DNA from: Pseudomonadota bacterium
GTDB taxonomy: Bacteria; Pseudomonadota; Alphaproteobacteria; Rhizobiales; Hyphomicrobiaceae
Assembly (NCBI GenBank): GCA_023390485.1
Contig: JAEWCT010000104.1
Span: forward strand, 1-6,176
Direction: 5' to 3'
DNA: 6,176 nucleotides
Shown: piece after piece, positions 1 to 6,176 of the stretch
Layout of the letters: every line of letters begins with the position of its first letter
Position numbering within the stretch: the first letter of the stretch is position 1
Translations under genes and position numbers: made by a program
Notes under the pieces: model-generated
Databases searched by the model: none
What the model was told of the DNA's origin: nothing
The model's input: the letters and a program-made list of their open reading frames with translations, nothing else

Positions 1-1500
1 CGGAACTTCTGCGACGCTCTCGACGGCGCGCGTTGGCAAACCCTCCGCACGTGCAGCCTTGGCCAACGCTTGCGCGAAAGGATGCTTACTCACTCCGGCA
101 ATTGAACCTGCCCGGCAAAGAGCCGCGTCATCGACGCCATCGCTCGTCTCGAGCCGCAACTCTCCGGTCGTCAGCGTTCCCGTCTTGTCGAAGACGACGC
201 AATCGATTTCGGCGAGACGTTCGAGCCCATCAGGAGCCTTGACAATAACGCCTTTGCTGAACAGACGGCTCATCGCAGCGACCTGCACGGCAGGCACGGC
301 GAGGGCCAGGGCGCACGGGCACGTAATGATGAGAACAGCGATCGCGTGCGTGAGAGATTGATCCCACGGTGCGCCGGCCGCCATCCATGCGATAAACGTG
401 AGCAGTCCGAGAACATGGACCGCCGGCGCATAGATTTGCGAGGCCCGATCGGCAAGCCGGACATAACGGCCGCGGCTCTGCTCGGCATTGAGCATCATGC
501 GGCCGATTTCGCTCAGAAGCGTGTTATCTTCCGCAGTCGTAATGCGCACGCGCAGGGCTCCGCCGCAATTGATCGTGCCCGCGTAGACGGAGTCGCCGAT
601 CGAAACGGCGCGCGGCCGCGTTTCGCCGCTGATCAGACTCTCGTCGATATCGCTCTGGCCGGAGATCACCTCCCCGTCACCCGCGATACGCTCTCCCGCG
701 GCAACTGCGATGACCATGCCCGGCTTGAGCGTGTTCGCAAGCACGAGCTTGGTTGTTTGATCCGGCGCGACAAGTGTCGCATTCGTCGCCCTGAGCCCGA
801 TCAGGTTCTCGGCCGCTCCGCGCGCCTTGGTCCGCATGCGTTCGTCGAGCACTCTGCCGATCAGCAAAAAGAAGAGAAGCGTCGTCGCGGCATCGAAATA
901 GATCTGCTCCGAGCTGCGCATCGTCTGGAACAGACTCATGCCCGTCGCCAGCAGCACGCCAAGAGAAATGGGCACGTCCATATTGAGGCGCCGCGACCTC
1001 AACGCCGCGAGTGCAGACTTGAAGAAGGGTTGACCGGCGTAAGCGACGGCCGGCAGCGCGATAAGCGCCGATAGCCAATGGAACAGATCCATGAGGGAAC
1101 TGTCCATGTCGCTGGCCTCTCCGGACCAGACCGCCACGGAAAGCATCATGATGTTTCCGGCCGCAAAGCCAGCAACACCGAGACGAGGAATAAGCTCGCT
1201 GACGCGCGCGGCCTGCTCCGTCTCGGCGTTCTCGATCAACGGCGCAGCCGGAAATCCGGCATGCTCGAGAGCCGCCGTCAGGTCGATCGCAGAGTTGACA
1301 GACGGGTCGACCACGACGGAAACGCGCTTGGTCGTCAGGTTCGCACGGGCTGCCTCCACGCCACGGAGAGCGCGCAGCGTATTTTCAACCGAACGGATGC
1401 AGTTGCCACAAACGATGCTCGGGACCGAAAGTACGATCGTCTGCCGCGCCTCTGCGCTTGGCTCCTGCGCGGCAAGCCCGGCGTCTAGGGCTGCTTCCAT
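1..1500 (-). CDS. ccoI: Copper-translocating P1B-type ATPase CcoI (FixI), partial, C-terminus outside window
   Basis: CcoI is an inner-membrane Cu-transporting ATPase that supplies copper for the CuB site of cbb3 oxidase. The first 500 codons are present; the frame is open to the left edge. Domains in order: an N-terminal heavy-metal-binding domain (about 22-90) with C31-G-N-C34; four helices (about 103-125, 138-158, 176-194, 200-218); an actuator domain with DESLISGE (286-293) in the place of the usual TGE loop, and a downstream GDSVYAGTIN segment; then helices five and six, the latter with the metal-transport motif C394-P395-C396. The phosphorylation motif DKTGT starts at D438, and the nucleotide-domain SKHP motif (471-474) follows. 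The hinge GDGxND motif and the last helices are beyond the window. The ATG start overlaps the end of ccoH by 16 nt and has AAGGAG 5 nt upstream. General Cu exporters such as CopA share these motifs, but position after ccoGH makes CcoI the clear choice. Confidence 0.97.
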   Translation of the reverse strand, partial: MEAALDAGLAAQEPSAEARQTIVLSVPSIVCGNCIRSVENTLRALRGVEAARANLTTKRVSVVVDPSVNSAIDLTAALEHAGFPAAPLIENAETEQAARVSELIPRLGVAGFAAGNIMMLSVAVWSGEASDMDSSLMDLFHWLSALIALPAVAYAGQPFFKSALAALRSRRLNMDVPISLGVLLATGMSLFQTMRSSEQIYFDAATTLLFFLLIGRVLDERMRTKARGAAENLIGLRATNATLVAPDQTTKLVLANTLKPGMVIAVAAGERIAGDGEVISGQSDIDESLISGETRPRAVSIGDSVYAGTINCGGALRVRITTAEDNTLLSEIGRMMLNAEQSRGRYVRLADRASQIYAPAVHVLGLLTFIAWMAAGAPWDQSLTHAIAVLIITCPCALALAVPAVQVAAMSRLFSKGVIVKAPDGLERLAEIDCVVFDKTGTLTTGELRLETSDGVDDAALCRAGSIAGVSKHPFAQALAKAARAEGLPTRAVESVAEVP

Positions 1501-1973
1501 ATCCGCTCCTTCGACCTGTAAACGACCTTGTCGTTCTCCGCAGCGGTGACGGAAAGCGTCCACGCGCCTTCCGAAAGTCCTGAAATGTCGGCAGTGTAAG
1601 TCCCATTACCCGTGGGAACCAAGTCAAAACGCCGATCGAATATGTCCGTTGTCGCGCGCCCGATTTCAGCCTTCACGAGCAAACCCTCGATGGGTTGCCG
1701 GTTCTCATCCGTCAATGCAATCGCAAGGCGCCCGGTCTTGGAATCGAACGTCCGGTTTTCGTGCCAGCCAAGCCGGTTCTGATCCGCTTCTTCCTGAAGC
1801 GTTTGGTTGTAGGCCAAGCCTTTGCGATAGGCGTCGGCTGTGTCGCCGCTGAACGTAGATACGGCCTTGGTGATCAAAATCCCATCCACGGCCGTCACGG
1901 TCAGAAAGAACCCAACCAGGATGGCGAAGACATGCCACCCGCGAAGCGAAACTTTCGATGCTGCAACGCTCAT
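1485..1973 (-). CDS. ccoH: cbb3 oxidase assembly/stability protein CcoH (FixH)
   Basis: CcoH is a single-span inner-membrane protein needed for stable cbb3 oxidase; it contacts the oxidase during and after assembly. The 162-residue protein has a short N-terminus, one helix (about 13-37, beginning at the GWHVF segment) and a periplasmic domain of the FixH family. The family's characteristic GLAYNQTL segment sits at 52-59 after DAYRKG, and a beta-rich C-terminal half includes an extended LVPTGNGTYTADISGL-type stretch (118-133). The ATG start overlaps the ccoG stop as ATGA and has AGGAG 6 nt upstream. The last 16 nt overlap the start of ccoI. Position between ccoG and ccoI is the standard order. 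Length is usual for the alphaproteobacterial form. Confidence 0.95.
   Translation of the reverse strand: MSVAASKVSLRGWHVFAILVGFFLTVTAVDGILITKAVSTFSGDTADAYRKGLAYNQTLQEEADQNRLGWHENRTFDSKTGRLAIALTDENRQPIEGLLVKAEIGRATTDIFDRRFDLVPTGNGTYTADISGLSEGAWTLSVTAAENDKVVYRSKERIWKQP
1506..1511 (-). promoter_or_regulatory. Ribosome binding site of ccoI within the end of ccoH
   Basis: The minus strand reads AAGGAG, 5 nt before the ccoI ATG at 1498-1500. It lies inside ccoH codons and decides the ccoI start, giving the 16-nt overlap. Confidence 0.75.
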
Positions 1974-3451
1974 GGCGGACTCCTGAATGTCGTGGCGCGT
2001 GATGCCGTCTTGCCGCTCTCCACATCCTGCAGTTCAATCGTCACGGGCTCCGCATCCGATCTCAATTCTTTTCTTTGAGCGCCCGAGAGCATGAGGAAGA
2101 CTTTGACGGCTCTGACTTCTGATGGGTTAACTTCTATCGTCGGGTCGATGCCGTCGAACTCCACGAACTTCGGCTGAAGATTTGCCGGCCCGCGGAAGCG
2201 CAACTTGAAGTGCCGCACCCCTTCGACCTTGTTGGCAATCTTGATCATGTAGCCGTTGCGCAGTCCACCGTCGCTCAACGCCACGAAAAGCGGATTGCGA
2301 TCCTGGATGACGCTGAACTCGAAGTCGGCCCGATTGAGCAGCGACCATCCCATAAGAGACGCCACAAGCGTGATCATGGCCGTATAAAGCATCGTGCGTG
2401 GACGAATGATCCGCCAGCCCTCGCGTGGCGCGCTCGTGGCGTTGCCAAGGTTGCCGATCGTCGTATAGGCGATGAGCTCGCGCGGCCGGCCGACCCGATC
2501 CATGATCTCGTTGCACGCATCGATGCAGAGCGCACACTGGATACATGCGAGCTGCGATCCGTCGCGGATGTCGATACCTGTCGGACAGACGGCGACACAG
2601 GCCTTGCAGTCGATGCAGTCGCCGCGATCATCCCACGTGGTGCCCTTCTTGTGGGCACCACGTGGCTCACCCCGAAGCTCGCGATAGGAAATGAGGAGCG
2701 AATCGCGATCGACCATCGCGCCCTGAATGCGCGGCCAAGGACACATGTAGATGCAGACCTGCTCGCGGGCGAGCCCTCCAAGCAGATAAGTCGTCAGCGT
2801 AAACAGTCCAAGGAAGACGTAGGCGACGGTCGGTGCCGTACCATGCACCAGCTCAACGGCAAGTGTCGGCGCATCACGGAAATAGAAGACCAGCGCACCG
2901 CCCGTTGCGAGCGAAATCGCCAACCACGACAGATGCGTTGCAGACTTCTTCCAGATCTTTTCAAACGACCACGGCTGCGCATCGAGGCGCAACTGCGCGT
3001 TGCGATCGCCTTGCCAGAAACGCTCGACGGAAATCATCAAGTCCGTCCAGACAGTTTGGGGACACGCGTATCCACACCACATGCGACCGGCGATGGAGGT
3101 GACGAGAAAGAGCGACAGTGCGCCGAGAACAAGGAGCCCGGTAACGTAGTAGAATTCCTGCGCCCAGATTTCGACGGGCCCGAACAACAGGCGCTGATTG
3201 GCGAAGTCGAACAGGATGGCCTGATCGGGCAAGCCCTCGCCACGGTTCCACCGCAACCACGGCACGACGTAATAGATCGCAAGCGCGATGCCCATCACGA
3301 ACCACTTGATGCTGCGGAAGATTCCGTGTGCACGCTTCGGATAGATTTTCGTTCGCGGCACGTAGTCCGACTGCCGCGGAGCAGGCGGCGGCGTGGCGCG
3401 ACTTTCATCACCTCCGATCAGAAATTTGTTCGGCCGGTCCATTGTGTTCAT
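1970..3451 (-). CDS. ccoG: Cytochrome c oxidase accessory protein CcoG (FixG/RdxA; polyferredoxin, cupric reductase)
   Basis: CcoG is an inner-membrane iron-sulfur protein. The Rhodobacter capsulatus homologue has been described as a cupric reductase that makes Cu(I) for cbb3 oxidase assembly. This 493-residue copy has a Pro-rich cytosolic N-terminus and helices at about 45-65, 100-122, 172-190, 206-226 and 353-372. Two membrane-associated CxxxCP motifs are present (C126-G-Y-A-C130-P and C233-I-Y-M-C237-P). Two cytosolic 4Fe-4S ferredoxin motifs follow (C279, C282, C285, C289-P and C303, C306, C309, C313). After helix five comes the FixG C-terminal periplasmic domain, of the immunoglobulin-like type, entered by the typical DRNPLFVALSDG segment (384-395). 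The ATG start overlaps the ccoP stop as ATGA; a ribosome binding site is weak, so initiation may depend on coupling. A second in-frame ATG lies three codons on. The gene contains a strong inverted repeat at 2633-2665. All expected cysteines are intact. Confidence 0.97.
   Translation of the reverse strand: MNTMDRPNKFLIGGDESRATPPPAPRQSDYVPRTKIYPKRAHGIFRSIKWFVMGIALAIYYVVPWLRWNRGEGLPDQAILFDFANQRLLFGPVEIWAQEFYYVTGLLVLGALSLFLVTSIAGRMWCGYACPQTVWTDLMISVERFWQGDRNAQLRLDAQPWSFEKIWKKSATHLSWLAISLATGGALVFYFRDAPTLAVELVHGTAPTVAYVFLGLFTLTTYLLGGLAREQVCIYMCPWPRIQGAMVDRDSLLISYRELRGEPRGAHKKGTTWDDRGDCIDCKACVAVCPTGIDIRDGSQLACIQCALCIDACNEIMDRVGRPRELIAYTTIGNLGNATSAPREGWRIIRPRTMLYTAMITLVASLMGWSLLNRADFEFSVIQDRNPLFVALSDGGLRNGYMIKIANKVEGVRHFKLRFRGPANLQPKFVEFDGIDPTIEVNPSEVRAVKVFLMLSGAQRKELRSDAEPVTIELQDVESGKTASRATTFRSPP
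1980..1984 (-). promoter_or_regulatory. Ribosome binding site of ccoH within the end of ccoG
   Basis: The minus strand reads AGGAG, 6 nt before the ccoH ATG and inside the last codons of ccoG. It fixes the start at the ATGA overlap. Confidence 0.7.
2633..2665 (-). repeat. Perfect 13-bp inverted repeat with 7-nt loop inside ccoG
   Basis: The arms are 2633-2645 (ccacgtggtgccc) and 2653-2665 (gggcaccacgtgg), fully complementary, with loop 2646-2652. Each arm holds the 8-bp palindrome CCACGTGG. In the ccoG message this is a GC-rich stem-loop coding for RGAHKKGTTW (about residues 264-273), just before the first ferredoxin motif. No T tract follows it in the direction of transcription, so it does not look like an intrinsic terminator. 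Function is unknown; a role in mRNA stability, translational pausing or protein binding is only inference. Confidence 0.85.
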
Positions 3452-4371
3452 TTCGGTTTGTCCGCGGCTGCCGCGGGAGTGGAGGCGCTCGCGGCTTCAG
3501 CTTGGGCGCCACCGAGGGAATAAACATAGAGCGTCAACATTTTTACCGCGACCGGATCGAGTCGCTCGGACCACGCCGGCATAGCACCACCACGCCCGGT
3601 CCGGATGCTCTGCATCACGGCGTCCTGCGAGCTGCCGTAAAGCCAGATCGCGTCCGTCAGGTTGGGCGCACCCATGTCCTGATTGCCTTTGCCTTGATCG
3701 CCATGGCACGCGGCACAGTTATCAGCAAAAATCTGCGAGCCCCTCTTTGCCGCTTCTAGGTTGACGTCGAGATGCGAGAGCGAGCGGACGAAATTGGCGG
3801 CGTCGCGGATCTGCCCCTCATCGAGAACTTTGTCGATTCCGAAGCGCGGCATCGCCGTGTCGTGTGCCTTCGGATTGCCGCTTCTTATGCCGAAGGCGAT
3901 GGTCTGATGAATCTTTTCGAGATCACCACCCCAAAGCCAGTCGTCATCATTGAGATTGGGATAACCGATACCACCCTGCGCCCCGCGCCCATGGCAACCC
4001 GCGCAATTCTCGCCAAACAGCGCCGCACCGCCCGCAATCGAGAACTGAAACAGCTCGTCGTTTTTGCGGATATCGGCGAGGGACATTTCGGCGATCTGCG
4101 TGCGATATTTTGCGTGGCCCGATTTCCACGCCTCGATATCTTGCTGCACCTGATCGCGCTGACTGTAGTTCAGCACACCCTTCGTATAGCCGTTGATCGT
4201 CGGCCACGCCGGATACACGACCCAATAACCGATCGACCACAGAATCGAGACATAGAAGGTATAGAGCCACCACCTGGGCAGCGGCTTATTGAGCTCGCAA
4301 ATGTCGCCATCCCAAACATGTCCGGTCGTCTCGACACCGGTCACTTCGTCGATTTTTTTGTGATGGCTCAT
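3448..4371 (-). CDS. ccoP: cbb3-type cytochrome c oxidase subunit III CcoP (dihaem cytochrome c)
   Basis: CcoP is the dihaem cytochrome c subunit that accepts electrons from periplasmic cytochromes and hands them to CcoO. The 307-residue protein begins with a cytosolic segment carrying the family signature around residues 20-36 (WDGDICELNKPLPRWW), followed by one membrane helix (about 35-55) and two periplasmic cytochrome c domains. Haem motifs are C123-A-G-C126-H127 and C219-A-A-C222-H223. Likely distal methionine ligands are M174 (TAMPRFG) and M264 (GGAMPAW). The C-terminal tail (about 288-307) is Ala-rich, low-complexity and probably disordered. The ATG start overlaps the ccoQ stop as ATGA, with GAGG 7 nt upstream. 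The stop likewise overlaps the ccoG start. Length and anchor number fit the single-anchor CcoP type. No defects are seen. Confidence 0.98.
   Translation of the reverse strand: MSHHKKIDEVTGVETTGHVWDGDICELNKPLPRWWLYTFYVSILWSIGYWVVYPAWPTINGYTKGVLNYSQRDQVQQDIEAWKSGHAKYRTQIAEMSLADIRKNDELFQFSIAGGAALFGENCAGCHGRGAQGGIGYPNLNDDDWLWGGDLEKIHQTIAFGIRSGNPKAHDTAMPRFGIDKVLDEGQIRDAANFVRSLSHLDVNLEAAKRGSQIFADNCAACHGDQGKGNQDMGAPNLTDAIWLYGSSQDAVMQSIRTGRGGAMPAWSERLDPVAVKMLTLYVYSLGGAQAEAASASTPAAAADKPK
3462..3476 (-). repeat. Short inverted repeat (two CCGCGG palindromes) just before the ccoG start
   Basis: Two CCGCGG hexamers (3462-3467 and 3471-3476) are separated by 3 nt, giving a possible 6-bp GC-only stem with a tiny loop in the message, ending 10 nt before the ccoG ATG. 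It lies in the Ala-rich 3' end of ccoP, so repetitive GCC/GCG alanine codons may be the whole explanation. If formed, it could restrict access to the weak ccoG start. Confidence 0.4.
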
Positions 4372-4544
4372 CGTTTATCCTCATCGGCGGGGAGCGCATC
4401 GTCGCGAAACGGGATTTCCGAAGCCGCCGCGAACTTGGCTTTGTTACTTTTGCGGAAGGCGTAGATGTAGGCCACGATCGTGATGCCGGCGAAAATTGCC
4501 AGCGACGCAATCTGCGTGACCATTTGAATATCTTCGTAGGCCAA
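4368..4544 (-). CDS. ccoQ: cbb3-type cytochrome c oxidase subunit IV CcoQ (small membrane subunit, TTG start)
   Basis: CcoQ (FixQ) is a short single-helix protein that stabilises the cbb3 complex and helps CcoP join the CcoNO core; it binds no haem. The call rests on position between ccoO and ccoP, size (58 residues), one membrane helix (about 11-29, rich in Ile/Ala/Val), then a basic patch (RKSNKAK, 31-37) and an acidic C-terminal tail containing EIPFRDD, similar to the family's IPL-acidic ending. I chose the TTG at 4542-4544 because a strong GGGGAG site lies 7 nt upstream and the resulting MAYEDIQ N-terminus resembles the M-x-Y-E start common in this family. An ATG at 4521-4523 would give a 51-residue version but has no clear ribosome binding site. 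The same frame stays open upstream into ccoO, but that part is antiprotein-like Arg/Ser-rich sequence and is not believed. The stop TGA overlaps the ccoP start by 4 nt. Confidence 0.9.
   Translation of the reverse strand: MAYEDIQMVTQIASLAIFAGITIVAYIYAFRKSNKAKFAAASEIPFRDDALPADEDKR
4379..4382 (-). promoter_or_regulatory. Ribosome binding site of ccoP within the end of ccoQ
   Basis: The minus strand reads GAGG (extended GAGGAT, 4377-4382), 7 nt before the ccoP ATG. It lies inside the last codons of ccoQ, consistent with coupled translation across the ATGA overlap. Confidence 0.6.
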
Positions 4545-4551
4545 GGCCGAA

Positions 4552-4557
4552 CTCCCC
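4552..4557 (-). promoter_or_regulatory. Ribosome binding site of ccoQ, abutting the ccoO stop codon
   Basis: The minus strand reads GGGGAG immediately after the ccoO TAA stop (4558-4560) and 7 nt before TTG. It is the main reason for preferring the TTG start of ccoQ, and its position suggests that ribosomes ending ccoO reload for ccoQ. Confidence 0.75.
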
Positions 4558-5295
4558 TTATCGAAGGTTTGGACCACTCGCATCGAACTTCGTGAAGTCG
4601 ACGAGCGTGCCGAGCATTTGCAGATAGGCGATGACGGCATCGAGTTCCGTGGGCTCGACGTTTTCACCTGCCGGCTGACCGTCGAACTTGCGCACTTGCG
4701 CCTTCGGGTAGCGCGCGACGAGCGCCTTTGCGTCTTTGGTGTCGGGCGAAATCTGGGCGACGACGTCCTTACCCGCGCTCGCAATCATCTCGTCGCTGTA
4801 AGGAACGCCAAGCTCCTTCAACGCTTTCATGCGCTTCGAGATGTTCGAGTAATCGAGAACGGTGCGGTCGAGAAACGGATATCCCGGCATGATCGATGCA
4901 GGCACCACCGAGCGCGGGTCGCGCATATGCTCTGTATGCCAAGCGTCCGAATACTTGCCGCCGACGCGTGCAAGGTCGGGCCCCGTGCGCTTCGAGCCCC
5001 ACTGGAACGGATAGTCGTACATGCTCTCCGCAGCCAGAGAGTAGTGGCCATAGCGTTCGACCTCGTCGCGCAGCGAGCGGATCATTTGGCTGTGGCAGTT
5101 ATAGCAGCCCTCGCGCACGTAGATATCGCGGCCGGCAAGCTCGAGCGGCGAATAGGGCCGCATGCCCTGCACCTTCTCGATCGTCGACTGAACGTAGAAC
5201 AGCGGTGCGATCTCGACGATGCCGCCGATCGAAACGACAATCAGCGCGCCGATCAGCAGAATAATCGAGTTTCGCTCGAAAATGGCGTGGTTCAC
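4558..5295 (-). CDS. ccoO: cbb3-type cytochrome c oxidase subunit II CcoO (membrane-anchored monohaem cytochrome c)
   Basis: CcoO is a cytochrome c subunit that passes electrons from CcoP or soluble donors to haem b of CcoN. The 245-residue protein has one N-terminal membrane anchor (about 10-29) with the rest periplasmic. The single haem c motif is C64-Y-N-C67-H68, and M136 in SIMPGYPFL is the likely distal haem ligand. Family-typical segments include the [13 protein letters not shown] stretch, the [18 protein letters not shown] region and a C-terminal [13 protein letters not shown] helix. The start is GTG (5293-5295), chosen because an AGGAG ribosome binding site lies 8 nt upstream at 5304-5308 and because the N-terminus MNHAIFERN fits the family just before the anchor. 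The gap to ccoN is 14 nt. The stop TAA (4558-4560) abuts the ccoQ ribosome binding site. Length is normal for CcoO, and there is no sign of damage. Confidence 0.98.
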   Translation of the reverse strand: MNHAIFERNSIILLIGALIVVSIGGIVEIAPLFYVQSTIEKVQGMRPYSPLELAGRDIYVREGCYNCHSQMIRSLRDEVERYGHYSLAAESMYDYPFQWGSKRTGPDLARVGGKYSDAWHTEHMRDPRSVVPASIMPGYPFLDRTVLDYSNISKRMKALKELGVPYSDEMIASAGKDVVAQISPDTKDAKALVARYPKAQVRKFDGQPAGENVEPTELDAVIAYLQMLGTLVDFTKFDASGPNLR

Positions 5296-5303
5296 GATTA
5301 TCG

Positions 5304-5308
5304 CTCCT
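5304..5308 (-). promoter_or_regulatory. Ribosome binding site of ccoO
   Basis: On the minus strand this reads AGGAG, 8 nt before the GTG start codon of ccoO, inside the 14-nt gap after ccoN. It supports the non-ATG start. Confidence 0.75.
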
Positions 5309-5309
5309 G

Positions 5310-6176
5310 TTATTCGGCTGGCATTGCTACGACGCCGGGACGCAGCTCAGGCGCTGCCGCTACCGCCGGCTGATCACGGACGTCGACTGGCTGATCCCCA
5401 CGGATCGTGCGCCAGACGTTGTAGGCCATGATCAGTCCGCCGAGCAGGAACAGCACGCCGCCAGTCGCCCGGATGACGTAAGGCCAGTGCATCGCCTCGA
5501 CGGTTTCGATGAAGGAGTATTTGAGGAAACCGAGGCGGTCGTAGGCGCGCCACATCAGACCTTGCGTGATGCCCGCGACCCACATCGACGAGATGTAGAG
5601 AACGATGCCGATCATCGCGAGCCAGAAGTGCCACTCGACAAGCTTCATCGAGTAAAGGCCTTGCCGCTTCCACAGCCACGGCACGAGGCAGTACACGGCA
5701 CCGAACGTGATCATGCCGACCCAGCCGAGCGCGCCGGAATGGACGTGTCCGATCGTCCAGTCTGTGTAGTGCGATAGCGAGTTGACTTCCTTGATGGACA
5801 TAAGCGGCCCCTCGAACGTCGACATTCCGTAGAACGCGACGCTGACGACGAGCAGCCGGATGACCGGATCGGTCCTGAGCTTGTCCCATGCGCCGGACAG
5901 CGTCATGAGCCCATTGATCATACCGCCCCACGACGGCATCCAGAGCATGATCGAGAACGTCATGCCGAGCGTTTGCGCCCATTCGGGAAGCGCGGTGTAG
6001 TGAAGGTGGTGCGGTCCCGCCCAGATGTAGAGAAAAATCAGCGACCAGAAGTGCACGATCGACAGGCGGTAGGAATAGATCGGCCGTTCGGCGCGCTTCG
6101 GAATGAAGTAATACATGATGCCGAGAAACCCGGCCGTCAAAAAGAATCCAACGGCATTGTGCCCGTACCACCATTG
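5310..6176 (-). CDS. ccoN: cbb3-type cytochrome c oxidase subunit I CcoN (partial, N-terminus outside window)
   Basis: This is the catalytic subunit of the cbb3 oxidase, an integral inner-membrane protein that reduces O2 to water at a haem b3-CuB centre and pumps protons. Only the last 288 residues are present; the frame runs open off the right edge, so the start and upstream promoter are missing. Visible residues (numbered from the window edge) match the family's metal ligands: WWYGHN with H6 and the H56-H57 pair for CuB, Y50 as the expected cross-linked tyrosine, and GHVHSG with H144 (haem b3) and H146 (low-spin haem b). E122 in FEGPLM is the conserved glutamate. The spacing of these residues agrees with what I recall of the Pseudomonas stutzeri CcoN numbering, at a constant offset of 201. 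Several hydrophobic helices follow, the last near 238-256. A Pro/Ala-rich cytoplasmic tail of about 28 residues ends at the TAA stop (5310-5312). ccoO starts 14 nt downstream. Identification is secure. Confidence 0.98.
   Translation of the reverse strand, partial: QWWYGHNAVGFFLTAGFLGIMYYFIPKRAERPIYSYRLSIVHFWSLIFLYIWAGPHHLHYTALPEWAQTLGMTFSIMLWMPSWGGMINGLMTLSGAWDKLRTDPVIRLLVVSVAFYGMSTFEGPLMSIKEVNSLSHYTDWTIGHVHSGALGWVGMITFGAVYCLVPWLWKRQGLYSMKLVEWHFWLAMIGIVLYISSMWVAGITQGLMWRAYDRLGFLKYSFIETVEAMHWPYVIRATGGVLFLLGGLIMAYNVWRTIRGDQPVDVRDQPAVAAAPELRPGVVAMPAE

Noticed and set aside
346..1074. Plus-strand open frame of 242 codons antisense to ccoI
   Set aside because: The minus strand here encodes the clear membrane and actuator regions of CcoI. 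The antisense product has no recognisable motif and no ribosome binding site that I could support.
1..1500. Call as a general copper-exporting ATPase (CopA) instead of CcoI
   Set aside because: The motifs alone are shared, but tight overlap with ccoH and the ccoGH-I order identify the oxidase-dedicated member.
2633..2665. Intrinsic terminator inside ccoG
   Set aside because: The stem is strong, but no T-rich run follows it on the transcribed strand, and it sits mid-gene in an intact reading frame.
2210..3523. Long plus-strand open frame (437 codons) lying antisense to ccoG
   Set aside because: ccoG on the other strand is an unmistakable full-length family member. The plus-strand translation is rich in Arg, His, Asp and Ala without domains, as expected for the mirror of a GC-rich gene.
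3772..4464. Plus-strand open frame of 230 codons antisense to ccoP and ccoQ
   Set aside because: It is a shadow of genuine cytochrome c coding sequence; no motif or plausible neighbour on the plus strand.
4368..4784. A 138-codon version of ccoQ beginning inside ccoO
   Set aside because: The extra N-terminal part is Arg/Ser-rich out-of-frame ccoO sequence. Family length, the ribosome binding site and gene order all favour the 58-residue form.
4618..5373. Plus-strand open frame of 251 codons antisense to ccoO and the ccoN end
   Set aside because: It crosses the ccoN/ccoO junction opposite two certain genes and has an Arg/His-rich composition typical of antisense frames.
1..6176. FNR/FixK-type operator (TTGAT-N4-ATCAA) for oxygen control
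   Set aside because: Such sites are expected upstream of ccoN, which is outside the window. Scanning by eye found only half-site-like TTGAT or ATCAA strings inside genes, none with the correct partner and spacing.

Overview
The window carries one gene cluster, read entirely on the minus strand. It encodes the cbb3-type cytochrome c oxidase (high-affinity, haem-copper terminal oxidase) and its assembly factors. In transcription order, from the right edge to the left, the genes are ccoN (C-terminal part only), ccoO, ccoQ, ccoP, ccoG, ccoH and ccoI (first 500 codons only). In rhizobia the same genes are called fixNOQP-fixGHI. The 5' end of ccoN, its promoter, the 3' end of ccoI and any following ccoS lie outside the window.

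The GC-rich sequence, the fused ccoNOQP-ccoGHI order and the style of the proteins (FixH type, small FixQ, CcoP with one membrane anchor) suggest an alphaproteobacterium, probably of the Hyphomicrobiales. The genus cannot be fixed from the sequence alone.

Layout: 5310-6176 is ccoN, the catalytic haem b/haem b3/CuB subunit. 4558-5295 is ccoO, a monohaem cytochrome c with a GTG start. 4368-4544 is ccoQ, a small membrane protein with a probable TTG start. 3448-4371 is ccoP, a dihaem cytochrome c. 1970-3451 is ccoG, a membrane-bound polyferredoxin and cupric reductase. 1485-1973 is ccoH, an assembly and stability factor. 1-1500 is ccoI, a copper-exporting P1B-type ATPase. Packing is extremely tight. 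The N/O and O/Q gaps are 14 and 13 nt, Q/P, P/G and G/H overlap by 4 nt (ATGA), and H/I overlap by 16 nt. There is no room for an internal promoter or terminator outside coding sequence, so the set is best read as one co-transcribed and translationally coupled unit.

How the genes work together: CcoI moves Cu across the inner membrane and CcoG reduces Cu(II) to Cu(I), together supplying CuB of CcoN. CcoH helps assemble and stabilise the complex. CcoO and CcoP pass electrons from the periplasmic cytochrome c pool to CcoN, which reduces O2 at low oxygen tension. CcoQ stabilises the complex.

No mobile element, RNA gene, CRISPR array or foreign-looking insert was found. The most unusual non-protein signal is a perfect 13-bp inverted repeat inside ccoG (2633-2665), which would form a very stable mRNA hairpin. 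I see no evidence of an undescribed system; this is a well-known respiratory locus with a few regulatory details worth checking.
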